Assembly: GCA_003255025.1 (NCBI GenBank)
Contig: QANY01006190.1
Coordinates: 658,317 to 722,316, forward strand
Direction: 5' to 3'
Length of the DNA stretch: 64,000 bases
Origin: Datisca glomerata
Lineage: Eukaryota; Streptophyta; Magnoliopsida; Cucurbitales; Datiscaceae
The notes beneath the pieces were generated by a model. The model did not search any database, was not told where the DNA came from, and was given only the letters and a program-made list of their open reading frames with translations. Positions 23,431 to 34,440 of this stretch are shown here, piece after piece. How positions within the stretch are numbered: position 1 is the first letter of the stretch; every line of letters begins with the position of its first letter. The translations under genes were made by a program, and so were the position numbers.

Positions 23431-24079
23431 ATTAACCAATTAAAATCTCTGAAGAAGATAAACAATAACTGTTTAGAATCTTAGAAATAATAGATTATTA
23501 TGAGAGTGATAGTGAAGATTTAAGAGAATTTGAGTCACTTGAATCCTCTGAATATAACTCTCAAGTTTTAACAATGATTCTCCTAACATCAATATAGGGT
23601 GTAGAGATAGTTGTTGCCAAAAAAATAAATGTCTTAAATAAAAATGAAGAACAAGAAAACCTCTTGTTCGACTTAATTAGCAAAATTAAAAATTTAGAAT
23701 TAAAACAGAAATATCTGGAAAAACTTAGGAAAGTGATTCTGAAGAAATAAAATACTAAGTCTAATAATAACAAGCCTTTCGCAAACCCTTAAAAAATTCA
23801 ATGAGGATAAAGGAAAATAAAAAGAAATTACCTTATAGGAACTTCAAAAGAAAATTAAAAATATTAAACTTGAAATAAAAGAATTGAAAAATTCAAACAC
23901 TGAAATAAAAGAAGAATTAAATCTTTTAAAAATAGAGAATTCATTTAATAAACAAGAATCTAGTGAACCTAGTAAATTACTAATTTCTGATAATGAGGTT
24001 GAAGAACCTATTATTAACAGTCAAAATGATGATAACTTCATCCAAATACTTAATCACTTCAAAACCAAAAAATGACACA

Positions 24080-24732
24080 TAATGGTCAGAATAATTATTC
24101 AAGATTTTAATTTCCTGACAATGACTTTTGTTGATTCATGAGCAGATTTGAATTGTATGCAGAAATGACTAGTTTCAACCAAGTACTTCAAGAAAACAAA
24201 AGAATCTTTGTCCTCTGCCAATAATACTCATATGCATATCAATTATGAAATACCCAATGCTCATATTTGCCAAAACGATTTATGTTTTAAAACATTGTTT
24301 GGCTTAGTAAAAAATATGAGTGACAAAATTATTTTAGGTTTACCATTCATTTATCTGTTTTATCCTTTTACCGCAGAGTATGATGGGATAATTACTTATC
24401 CCTTAGATGAATCTGTAAAATTCAAATTTCTTTCTTTTTCTCACAATGAGAAATTAAAGACTTTAAAACAAAATTATGTTTTTAAGTCCATAAACTTAAT
24501 TTCTTGTAAGAGAAAACAATTATATTTTCTACAAAACAAAATTGAAGAACAAGCTTTTCAAAATAAAATTAAAATCATTGAACGAGAAGTCCCTTGTTTA
24601 GTAATTAATTGTAAGCTCCTTAAAAATATTTTGGAATGGATAAAATATTCAATATCAAACAGAAGAGATTTAAACAACACACTTAGAAATGCTGATGTAT
24701 CCTCTAAGTTTAGCATAAAATCTGAGGGTTGA
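24080..24732 (+). pseudogene. Aspartic protease region, copy 1, active site broken by a stop
   Basis: The retropepsin active site would be the D-S-G triplet. Here the codons at 24133-24141 read Asp-Ser-stop (TGA). Downstream, 24208-24732 is open for 174 residues, with IILGLPFIYLFYPF as the second conserved part of the protease fold. The same site is intact in copy 2 at 30156-30164. Confidence 0.72.
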
Positions 24733-25210
24733 CAAATCTAGATAAATAAGACTGAGAAATACAAGATTATATTTGATCGTTATAAATGAAAAATAATACC
24801 ATTTGATCTTAATTTTACTCCAATTAAATTTCAGAATATAATGATTAAACTCTTTAATCAATTTACTGATTTCTCGATTAATTACATTAATAATATTCTT
24901 ATTAGACAATATTGGTTGCATTTTTTGATTGTTTGCATTAGCCAATATGTTAAACAATACTGGTAGTACTTTAAATTATTTGTCAAGATAATAAAATAAA
25001 ATAATTTAATTAACTCTACAAAATTTAAGAATAGATTTCTAGAATTTGAAATTTATTATTTCATTATTAAATAGTTGATCAAATCATACAATTTATTTTG
25101 ATTAATAAATCTACAAAACATGTTTTGAAATTAATTCTAAACAAAATTTTGCCAGATAATAACCCATTCTTAGCAATTCTGATTTCAATATTTAATTTAT
25201 CCAATATATT
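24600..25210 (+). pseudogene. Reverse transcriptase fragment, copy 1, catalytic site changed
   Basis: The segment aligns by eye with the polymerase part of copy 2 but is shorter and broken. The catalytic Y-I-D-D motif is replaced by Y-I-N-N at 24883-24894. It then runs into AT-rich, stop-filled sequence in which an RNase H region can barely be traced. Confidence 0.65.
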
Positions 25211-25219
25211 AATGATTAA

Positions 25220-26880
25220 ATGCATGTCCCTTTACTTGTAATATTTTGTAGGGAATCATTCCAAGATTTTGCAATGGAGGAATTTGACCTCCTAGAATAT
25301 GGAAATGTAGAGCCTAGAATACTTAATCAAAATTCTTTCAAAATCAAGAAGCTCATGGTAGGGCAGCCGCCTTTTGTTCAAAATCCCAATTCATTGATTA
25401 TGGTTATAATGAATTTGAATATCCAAGAAATGACTGGATTAATGAATTGGATAGAAATTTAGAAGATGTTGGGTTGAAGCATGACTTCAATGCAACATTA
25501 GATCATTGGTACGAAAAAGATAGAAAAATAGGTTTTCACAAGGATAATGAAATTTGTTATGATAACAGTAAAATTTTAACTGTTAAATTTATTAGGACAA
25601 TCAATTTTCAAAATTGAATTTTCAGACAAAACAATGAAAGAATTTCTGATGCTGGAAGGAACTTTCTTCATCATACTTGATGGATTTCAAAAACATCATA
25701 AGCATGCTGTAGAATCTTTAACCAGAAGAATCAGCATCACTTTCAGAAAAACATGTGAAAATGATGAATGACTCAATAATAGAAGAGTCTTCGACTAAAA
25801 AATTATCCCTTAAAGCCTAAATCAATGAGGAGTCTTATACTCTAAACTAAGCTCAATCAACAATACTTGAGTCCATGAGATCCAATCACCAAGTAACCAT
25901 AGTCAACCAATTTGACTCATTCTCAATAACTTTTGATACCCAATCACTTCCAAAATATAAAAAATCATCATTTGATTTTCAAAAAATGGCCAGCAAAAAT
26001 CTCTTTCATATTGAGCCTCTATTCGCTCATTTGAAGGGTCCTGCTCAAATTGCCAAAGCCAATTTCATCCCTAAATTTCATTATGTTCCTGGACATAATA
26101 ACAAAAAACTCAGTTTCTACAGAGACATTCTCTTAAAAACAGAATCCATTAAAATTAGTCCAATCAGAAATTCTGAAGAAAGATTCATTTACCATTCTTT
26201 CTCTATCTTCAGGATCATAACTATGGAGGAATGAAAAATTCATCATTCAAGTTTCAAAGTACTTTTGAATAAAAAACAATACAAATTATTTTGACTATAT
26301 TGATGCATGGCACAAAGTTTTCTTGCATCAGAATATTGATTTTTCTCACTTTTGATTTTTAAATTTTGATAACAATTCCAAAATTAATTTTTAAACTGGT
26401 TCTTAAAATGGTGGTCCATTCATGGTCTTACCATAGAACTTTTTCTAATTAATTTGCAACAATGTTTCAATTTATTTTTAAAGGTTTACAAGCCCTCACC
26501 AATTGAGGTTTTCTTTCTCCAAATACTTTGTTTTTCAATAAAGTACAAAATGCTTTGGACTTTGAAATGGTAATACCCAGTTGAAAATAGAATCCTCACC
26601 AGAGAGTATTATGTTAAATGGTGAGATAAGTTGAATACCCAAAAAATAATTACATCCATCAATTATGAATTTGCAAATGTCCATCGCATTATAAGACTAG
26701 CAAATCTTTTTATCCAAACTCCATTAAAAATTACTGAGTCCATTAACCCAGATCCACAAATCAAAACATCCAGTCCAAATTCATCTAAATCTGGATCCAT
26801 AACCAAATCCAAACCCTCTTCAAAGGGTAAATCAAAAGCCACGAAGCCAAAATCCAAATTGAAGAAAAAATTAATTTAAA
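25220..26880 (+). pseudogene. Second-ORF-like region, copy 1, function unknown
   Basis: Broken frames follow the polymerase. The best open parts are 25220-25462 and 25875-26234, the latter including FHIEPLFAHLKGPAQIAKAN, and 26631-26879, which ends in a Ser/Lys/Pro-rich basic tail. A related segment recurs at 28070-29040. A second ORF of unknown role in this position is known from florendoviruses. I recognise no domain. Confidence 0.5.
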
Positions 26881-26889
26881 AAATTATTC

Positions 26890-27430
26890 TCCTTTTGGAA
26901 GATAATGACAAATCTAACTCTAAATCGTCCAAAGAGTCAAGAATACTAATCATCCAGAAATGTTACTCTTTAACAATTGAAGGATCCATGTGAAAATATC
27001 AATACCAATAATGATGAATATATTCAGATCAGTCAAATGAATGAATCGAAGAATTCACTCTTGGTAAAATGCCAATGTTTGAACAAAATCATAATCAAAG
27101 AATTAAGGTAAATTCGAAGATATATTATGGTGACACCTCAGCACAATGCAACGGTCATGATGATCTTCAAGGTAAACAATTATCAATAGCACTAGTCACA
27201 ATGACCTTTGTAGACAATAATTATGATTTTTCTAAAATCAACAACCAAGGCACAAGAATCCAAGATAGAAAATTTCAAGGAATCCAATGTGCAACAGTCT
27301 CAATACATTTCAACAACAACAATCATGGCAAAGCAAAACACGATGACTGAGATATTGATTATCATGGAATCTTTACATTTTGTCTTCTTCTATAATAATT
27401 ATACTAGTTGTCAAATAATTAGGTAACTAT
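26890..27430 (+). other. Downstream part of caulimovirid copy 1, unclear
   Basis: This is broken, Asn/Gln/Ser-rich coding-like sequence between the second-ORF-like region and the non-coding region. It has two overlapping short open frames (27069-27350 and 27223-27426) without recognisable motifs. Confidence 0.35.
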
Positions 27431-28065
27431 TCATGCTTTTACTATTCTTATTCAAAAGTAGACAAAAGTAGAAATGCAAAATATTTTTATTTTTTTAGAA
27501 TAGAATAGTTCAGGCAAGTGATTGGTTCCCGGTGAACTCTACTTTTCCTGACTATAAATAGGTAGCCCTATCCCATTTATTTCTTAGAACTCATTTTCAA
27601 CTCTTAACTATTTGAGAGATAAAACTTGTTTTATGAAACAAAGTTCTCTTCTCTATCTTCTGTGAATCTTTCTTCTTCTTTTTTCCTTCAACATTAATTA
27701 TTGAGCGGGAGCACTAATTAATCGTTGCCAATAATTTTAATATTTGTGTAAGTTTTTAATCTTACACCTTAATACATCAGTTTTTACTATTTATCTTCTC
27801 TAATTCTTACATCTTAATACCCCTTTCTAATTGCTTTAAATTATACTTGATTCAACATCTTTTGGTACCAAAATCAAACCTGGTGGAGATAATTACTGTT
27901 TCTACTTCATACCCCTTTTCTAATTGAGGATAATTATTGTTTCTACTTCAATTTCTGCATAATTAAACTGTCAACCGCCTATTATGACTGGTTATTGTTA
28001 TTACTGTTGCTCAACTACTTACATGAATAATTACTTTTAGATAATCTCACTTTCCGCCCAAGTTA
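27431..28065 (+). promoter_or_regulatory. Caulimovirid intergenic region: TATA box, leader, candidate primer site
   Basis: A TATAAATA box stands at 27553-27560 in the context GACTATAAATAGG. It is followed by a CT-rich leader and by TGGTACCAAAATC at 27863, a poor match (about 8 of 12) to the initiator-tRNA primer site used by this family. A direct repeat of ATAATTACTGTTTCTACTTC and ATAATTATTGTTTCTACTTC lies at about 27889-27960. TCACTTTCCGCCCAAGT (28047) recurs at the start of the whole insertion (20306), marking the same viral position in both copies. Confidence 0.55.
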
Positions 28066-28069
28066 TTCT

Positions 28070-29040
28070 ACTCCTAACCAAGCCCAATCAACAATACTTG
28101 GGTTCATCAAACCCGATTACCAATTAACCCTGGTCAAACAATTTGACCCCTTCTCAAATACTCAATTTTTTAATGCTCAATCACTTGACCAACCAATTTA
28201 TCATAATCTCTTTCATATTGAGCCTTCATTTTCTCATCTAAAGGATCCAACACAAATTGTTAAAGCCCATTTAATTCCCAAATTCTATTATGTGCCTAGA
28301 CACAATAACAAAAATTTCAGTTTCTACAAAGATATCCTCTTAACAAAATCCATAAAAATTAGTCCAATAAAAATTCTGAGTAAAGAATCATTTACCATTC
28401 TTTCTCTATCCTTAAGATCATAAAGGTTTGGAAAATCCATCCTTCAAGTTTCAAAGTACTTTTCAATAAAAACAATAATTATTTTGGTTATATTGATGCA
28501 TAGCATAAGATTTTCTTGCATTAAGGTAGAGACTTTTCTCACTTTTGATTTTTGAATTTTGATAACACTTTCAAAATTGATTTTTCAAATCGATTCTTAA
28601 AATGGTGGTTTAGTCATGGTGTTAGCTTAAAACTTTTTCCAATTGATATTATAATAATATTTTAATTTATTTTCAAATATTTACAAGCCCTCACCAATTG
28701 AGACCACCTTTCCCCAAATACTTTGGTTTTTAAACAAATACAAAATATTTTGGATTTTGAAATGGCAATACTTGGTTAAAAATGGAGTCCTCACCAAAGA
28801 ATTATATGTCAAGTGGTGGGATAAATTGAATACCCAAAAAATTATTGCATCAATTAATTATTTTGCGAGTGTTCATCCTAATATAAGACTACAAATCTTT
28901 ATACCAAAACTCCATTAAAAATTAATGAGCCAATTAACCAAGCACCATAAATAAACTTATCAAGTTTGAATTACTTCAAACCCAAATCAAAACCTGAGTC
29001 TGAAACCTCTTCAAAAGATAAATCAAAGGCCATCAATAAT
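28070..29040 (+). pseudogene. Second-ORF-like region, copy 2, joined directly to the leader
   Basis: From CAAGCCCAATCAACAATACTTG on, this matches 25850-26830 of copy 1 in order, so it is a diverged duplicate. It is attached to the viral leader where the movement protein should start, so the movement protein and the start of the coat protein are missing from this copy. It is full of stops. Confidence 0.55.
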
Positions 29041-29054
29041 ACATAAGAAAAGTC

Positions 29055-29420
29055 TAAAAATATGTATTGACATAAAAATCAATAAACAAATTAAAACAGA
29101 AAATAAAATTACAAAATATAAATTAGATAATTTTTATGAGCAGTACGATTTATCCACTGTTGCTCCTTCCTAGAGAAATGAGAAAAAGTCTCATTTAAGT
29201 CTTAGAAGGAATCATAAGCCTCATAGGAGACATACCACAAAAATAAGCATAAAAATTTTAACCAATACTGCTCCCCGAGTAGAAATTTTGACAAACGTTT
29301 TTCTAAGAATAAAAATTATTCTAGAAGAAAATTAAAAAAAATTCTTAAAAAATTTAAGTGTTTTAAATGTGGCCAGAATGGTCATTTTGTAAATACTTGT
29401 CAAGATAAAAATAAATTAAT
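29055..29420 (+). pseudogene. Coat protein C-terminal region, copy 2, intact zinc knuckle
   Basis: It corresponds to 23065-23430 of copy 1. The knuckle at 29359-29400 reads CFKCGQNGHFVNTC and keeps the C-x2-C-x4-H-x4-C ligands. Surrounding frames contain stops. Its upstream neighbour is the second-ORF-like segment, an order not expected in a functional genome. Confidence 0.65.
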
Positions 29421-30640
29421 CAATTAAAATCTCTAATGAAGATAAACAAGAATTGTTTTGAATCTTAGAAATAATAGATTATTATGAGAGTGATAATGAA
29501 GATTTAGGAGAATTTGAATCACCTGAATCTTCTAAATATAACTTTTCAAGTTCTGACAGTGATTCTCTTAACATCACTATGTGGTATAGGGATAGTAGTT
29601 GCCAATAAATTAATGTCTTGGACAAAAATGAGGAAAAAGAAAACCTCTTATTAGACTTGATTAGTAAAATTGAGAATCCTGAATTAAAACAAGAATATCT
29701 TGAGAGACTTAGGAAAGTAATTCTAAAGAAAGAAAATACTAAGTGTAATAATATTAATACTACAAGCCTTTCGCAAACCCTTGAAAAAATTCAAAAAGGT
29801 TAAAGAAAAGGAAAAAAAGTCACCTTACAGGAACTTCAAAAAAAAATTAAAAATACTAAAATTGAAATTAAAGAACTAAAAAATTCAAACACAGAAATAA
29901 AAAAGAATTAAATTTTTTAAAAATAGAAAATTTAATTAATAAATAAGAATCTAGTGAACCTAGTAAATCACTTATAAATAAGAATCTAGTGAACCTAGTA
30001 AATCACTAATTTCTGATAATGAGGTTGAAGAACCTATTAACAGTCAACACAATGATAACTTCATCCAAATACTTAATCATATCAAAATCAAAACGTGGAA
30101 CATAATGGTCAGAATAATTATTCAAGATTTTGATTTCACCACAATGACTTTTGTTGATTCAGGAGCAGACTTGAATTGTATGCAGGAATGACTTGTTCCT
30201 ACCAAGTACTTCAAGAAGATAAGAGAATCTATGTCCTCTATCAATGGTACTCGTATGCATATCAATTATAAAATACCCATAGTCTATATTTTCCAAGACA
30301 ATGTAGGTTTCAAAACATCATTTCTCTTAACAAAAAATATGGCTGGCAAAATTATTTCAAGTTTACCATTTATTGCACTGTTATATCTGTTTTCAATGAA
30401 GTATGATGGAATAAATACCTATGTCATAAATAAACATGTAAAATTCAAATTTCTTTCTTTTCCTTACAATGAAAAGTTAAAAACTTTAAAAGAAAAATCA
30501 ATTTCCAATTCTATAAAATTAATTTCTTGTAAAGAAAAAAAATTGTTTTTTTATATGATGAATTAAAATTCATGAGAATTGAAGAACAACTTCAAAGCCC
30601 TGACCTTCAAAACAAAATTTAGATATTTGAACAGAAAATC
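29421..30640 (+). pseudogene. Linker and aspartic protease region, copy 2
   Basis: An acidic, coiled-coil-like linker (29618-29803 open, with NLLLDLISKIENPEL) leads to the protease, whose active-site codons Asp-Ser-Gly at 30156-30164 are intact. 30231-30566 stays open for 111 residues and corresponds to 24208-24545 of copy 1. A 36-bp direct repeat (AATAAGAATCTAGTGAACCT) occurs near 29941-30000. Frames are still interrupted. Confidence 0.65.
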
Positions 30641-32040
30641 TGTAAAGAATTATGTCTAATATTCCTAATGGTTTCTGGCACATGAAGCAACATACTGTCA
30701 TTCTGCCTTACATTAAGGGATTTGATGAGAAGAATATCCCAACAAAGGCAAGGCCAATTCAGATGAATTATGAGATGCTTGAGTTCTGTAAAAATGAAAT
30801 TGCAAAATTTCTTAATAAAAATATAATTAAAAGGAGCAAGTCTCCTTGGTCCTGCTTGGCCTTTTACGTCCAAAATGCCAGTGAAATTGATCAAGAGTTC
30901 GTCGTTTAGTAATCAATTATAAGCTCCTTAATAATGTTATGGCATAGATAAGATATCCAATACCAAACAAAATGGACTTAATCAATAGACTTGGAGACGC
31001 GGTAGTATTCTTTAAGTTTGATATGAAATCTAGATTCTGGCAAATTCACATAAATGAAAATGATAAGTATAAAACTGCATTTGTAACTCCATTTAGCAAT
31101 TATGAATGGAATGTAATGCCCTTTGGTCTTAAAAATGCTCCTAGTAAATTTCAAAGTATAATGAATAAAATATTTCATCAATTTACTGATTTTTCAATTG
31201 TTTACATTGATGATGTACTCATTTTCGCTAAATCAATAGAACAACATTGGAGACATCTTAGATCATTTGCTAGGATAATAAAACAAAATGATTTAGTTAT
31301 CTCTGCAAGTAAAATTAGATTATTTCAATCTAAGGTTAGATTTCTAGGATTCAAAATACACCATTTTATAATTAAGCCAATTAATAGAGTAATACAATTT
31401 ACTGACAAATTCCCCAATTAAATCCTAGATAAAACACAGTTGTAAAGATTTATAGGATCTTTAAATTACATATCTGATTTTTACAATAACTTGAGAATTG
31501 ATTGTAAGCATATCTTGGACAGGCTTAAAAGGAATCCCCATCCATGGACAACTGTCCATACTAATTTAATCAAAAGAATTAAGGCACATGTTAAGACACT
31601 TATTTGTCTTGGCCATTAATAATTCTTTTAAAATTGTCCAAACTGATGCCTCTAAACTTGGATATGGAGGTATCTTATTACAAAAAGTATTTCCAAAATC
31701 ACCTGAATAAATGGTTAGGTTCACATCTAGAATTTGGACTAAATCCCAAGTCAATTATAGTACAATTAAAAAGAAAATCTTATAAGTTATTCTGTGCATA
31801 CAAAATTTTCAAGACGACTTGTTAAATCAAAAGTTTCTTTTAAAAATTGATTGTAAATCTGCAAAATATGTTTTAGAAAAGGATGTTAAAAATATAGCTT
31901 CCAAACAGATTTTTGCTCGATGACAGTGTATTCTTAGTATTTTTTTATTTTGATATTGAGTTTATTAAAGGCATTAATAATTCAGTTCATGACTTTTTGA
32001 TTCGTGAATTTTTGCAGGGACAACAAGGTGGGGTCTAGGC
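30640..32040 (+). pseudogene. Reverse transcriptase and RNase H region, copy 2
   Basis: The polymerase part is the best preserved section of the insertion. 30652-30909 and 30972-31421 are open, with the catalytic Y-I-D-D at 31203-31214 and MPFGLKNAPSKFQSIMN just before it. A stop near 30907 and others after 31421 break the frame. The RNase H part (31600-32030) has multiple stops but keeps recognisable fragments, such as FDIEFIKGINNS, near its end. The viral sequence ends about 32040. Confidence 0.78.
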
Positions 32041-32630
32041 CCCAAGCCTAAAAAAAATAGTCAAAAGGGAGTCCTCGAGGATCTCGTTGTCTTCTGATAG
32101 TTGGAACAGTTTTGTGGCACGTATGATCGATCAGTTTTACAAGGACGCTTGATTAAGACTACAAGATATATATGATTCCTAACACTGTATGTTGTAGATT
32201 TAATATATAAATATATAATGGATTCTGACTGATTGAAAATGAGTTTTCGATGAAAAAAAGGTTTTTTGGTTATCGTGGCGTTGTGCAATTTTTGTTTTAT
32301 TAAAATTTTTTATCTTTTTTAAAGGTTAATTTTTTAAATGGCCACACGCCACACGCTTCCGCCGCGATGACCAACACTTCTACATACTCAAATGTATTGG
32401 ATGCCTCTACTAATTGAATGAAATTGAGTACTTTACGACTTTCACTTTGTTTAGTATCATTTCTCATGCATAAGTTTACTTTCTTTATTATTATTGTTAT
32501 TATCATTTCTTCTTTTTTATTAGCAAAATCTACCATCTCATTGTTTTACTTTTATTTATCTTAAGAAAACTTTTCAAAGATAGTCCGTCAACTCTGACAT
32601 CCCTATTGAACGTGAGCTCAAGTTAGGGTC
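32041..32630. other. Junction and presumed 5' untranslated region of the Tat element
   Basis: After the viral RNase H a short GC-richer stretch (GGTGGGGTCTAGGCCCCAAG near 32027-32046) changes to AT-rich DNA leading to the gag start. No convincing tRNA primer site was found, so the exact border between virus and retrotransposon is unknown. Confidence 0.4.
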
Positions 32631-34440
32631 ATGGACGAGCAAGAAAGAGAGTAATCGCGAGAGGAAAGGAAAGAAGAAATTAGGGAGCTGAAAGAGCAAA
32701 TGGCCAGAGTCCTGGCACTCATCGCCACCAGTAAGGGAAAGGCATGTCTTGAAGATCAACAAGGGGGTCAATCATCACATGATCAACTACTAAATGGTAC
32801 TCCACCTTACCCTCCCGGGTTCACTCCAACCTATCAACATCGGCAGGTCGACCAGTTTCAGCATGGTTATCTACCAGTAAATACCCAACACTATTTATTT
32901 CGAAATATCTAGGAAATGACATAGACAGGGAAAATAGGGTACAACCCATCCACAATGGTACCTGGCCACAATCAAGCTTTCACTTTATAAGCTGAACTCG
33001 CTAATGATCCAATCATCATATCCGATGTTGATGACCCAAAGGTCAAGAGGCCTATTACCAGACCAAGCGAAGACCCATGGTCGAAAGATAAGCTAGACTT
33101 TCTAGAGGAGAGATTACGCACTATTGAAGGATCTAATGTATATGGTACCATTGATGCCACCCAACTATATTTGGTCCCGGATGTAACCATCCCACACAAA
33201 TTCAAATTACCTGAGTTTGAAAGATATGGTGGTAGTACATGTCCAATAAGCCACCTTATTATATACTACGGAATTATGGCTACTTGTGCAAATGATAATA
33301 AGCTATTGATTTTTTTTTTCAAGATAGCCTGATGGGGGCTGCATCTCGATGGTATATCCAATTGGATAACCAACATATTCAAAGATGAAAAGATTTGACC
33401 GATGCCTTTTTATGACAATACAAGTATAACATAAACAATGGATGGAGAAAAAACCTACTGAAAGCTTTAAAGAATATGCACAAATGTGGAGGGAATTAGC
33501 TGCTCAGGTACACCTCCCTTATCGGAAAAGGAGATGGCTACAATGTTTATTAACACCTTGAGATCTTCATTCTATGTTGGAAACACTTCAAACAACTTCT
33601 CTGACATTATAGTGATTGGTGAAAGGATTGAATATGAGGTAAATAATGAAAGAATTTTGGAAGTCATATCAGATACATCATTCGTAAAAAAAGGTCGGCG
33701 TTGAAGTGAAAGGAATGGGATGTACAGACGATCAATTTTGGGTACCCATCACAAACTGCGAACCTGGGACATGATTTTCAAAGTATAGTGAAGGTCCCAA
33801 GTCTACGACATCATATGTGGTAAATACCTAAAAAATTCCATATAATTATCACCCTCAAGAATCAACATTTCAAAATAACCCAAGACTCGGTTTCAGACCA
33901 CCGATTCACCAACAAAATGTTGGTCAAGCTTATCAGCCTCTAAGAGGAAATATGAATAATTAACATTTTGTCCAATATGATCCAATCCCCATGTCATATA
34001 CGGAACTCCTACCACAATTGGTATGGAATAATCAATTGGTATAGATTCCTTATGGACCTCTTCATCCACCATACCCGAGGTGGTATAATCTGACGCTTGA
34101 TGTGATTATTATGATGGGGTAGTGGGACATTCGACAGAAAATTACACAGCATTAAGGGGTATAGTACAAAAATTGATCAAGGCTAGATAGTTGAATTTCA
34201 AAAAGGATAATGGGAGCTCAGATATCAATTCCAACCTTCTATCAAATCATGAGAATCTTGTCGTGGCAGATGTAAGCACGTCAATGAAAATACTTTTCCG
34301 TCTTCTTTGTAAAGCGGGGTACATTTACTCAACACGCTCAGAGGATGAAGGCATTTCTAAGAAGCATATGCATGACTTTGATTGCTTGTTCTGGGCATTT
34401 AATTGAGGAATGTGCTGATGTTAAAATGGAAGTGTAAAGG
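32631..34440 (+). pseudogene. Tat-lineage gypsy gag
   Basis: The region begins MDEQER-like at 32631 and contains, in order, a proline-rich segment, IPHKFKLPEFERYGGSTCP (33180-33245), the capsid-like region, and FSDIIVIGERIEYEVNN (33597-33650). The set KFK-P-EF-Y-G-TCP followed by VIGERIE is characteristic of gag of the Ty3/gypsy Tat (Ogre/Retand-type) group. Stops and frameshifts, for example near 33330 and 33400, make it non-functional. Confidence 0.72.

Larger units (their letters stand above)
20296..32040 (+). mobile_element. Endogenous caulimovirid (petuvirus/florendovirus-like), two rearranged decayed copies
   Basis: The order is movement protein, coat protein with a zinc knuckle, aspartic protease and reverse transcriptase; then a second-ORF-like region and a non-coding promoter/leader region; then a second, partial copy. 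Retrotransposons lack the movement-protein domain, and no integrase is present, so this is an integrated plant pararetrovirus of the family Caulimoviridae. A separate reading region after the polymerase recalls the florendovirus group. Every reading frame is broken by many stops and frameshifts, so it cannot be expressed as virus. It lies between the 5' LTR and gag of the Tat element. Such insertions arise by illegitimate recombination. Confidence 0.8.

Noticed and set aside
23561..23773. Minus-strand hydrophobic open frames in the viral region (also 24670-24957 and 30978-31181)
   Set aside because: They are antisense shadows of Lys/Asn-rich plus-strand viral sequence.
20296..32040. Reading this region as a copia or gypsy retrotransposon
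   Set aside because: No integrase or own LTRs are visible in the unit, whereas a movement-protein region and a viral-type promoter/leader are present.
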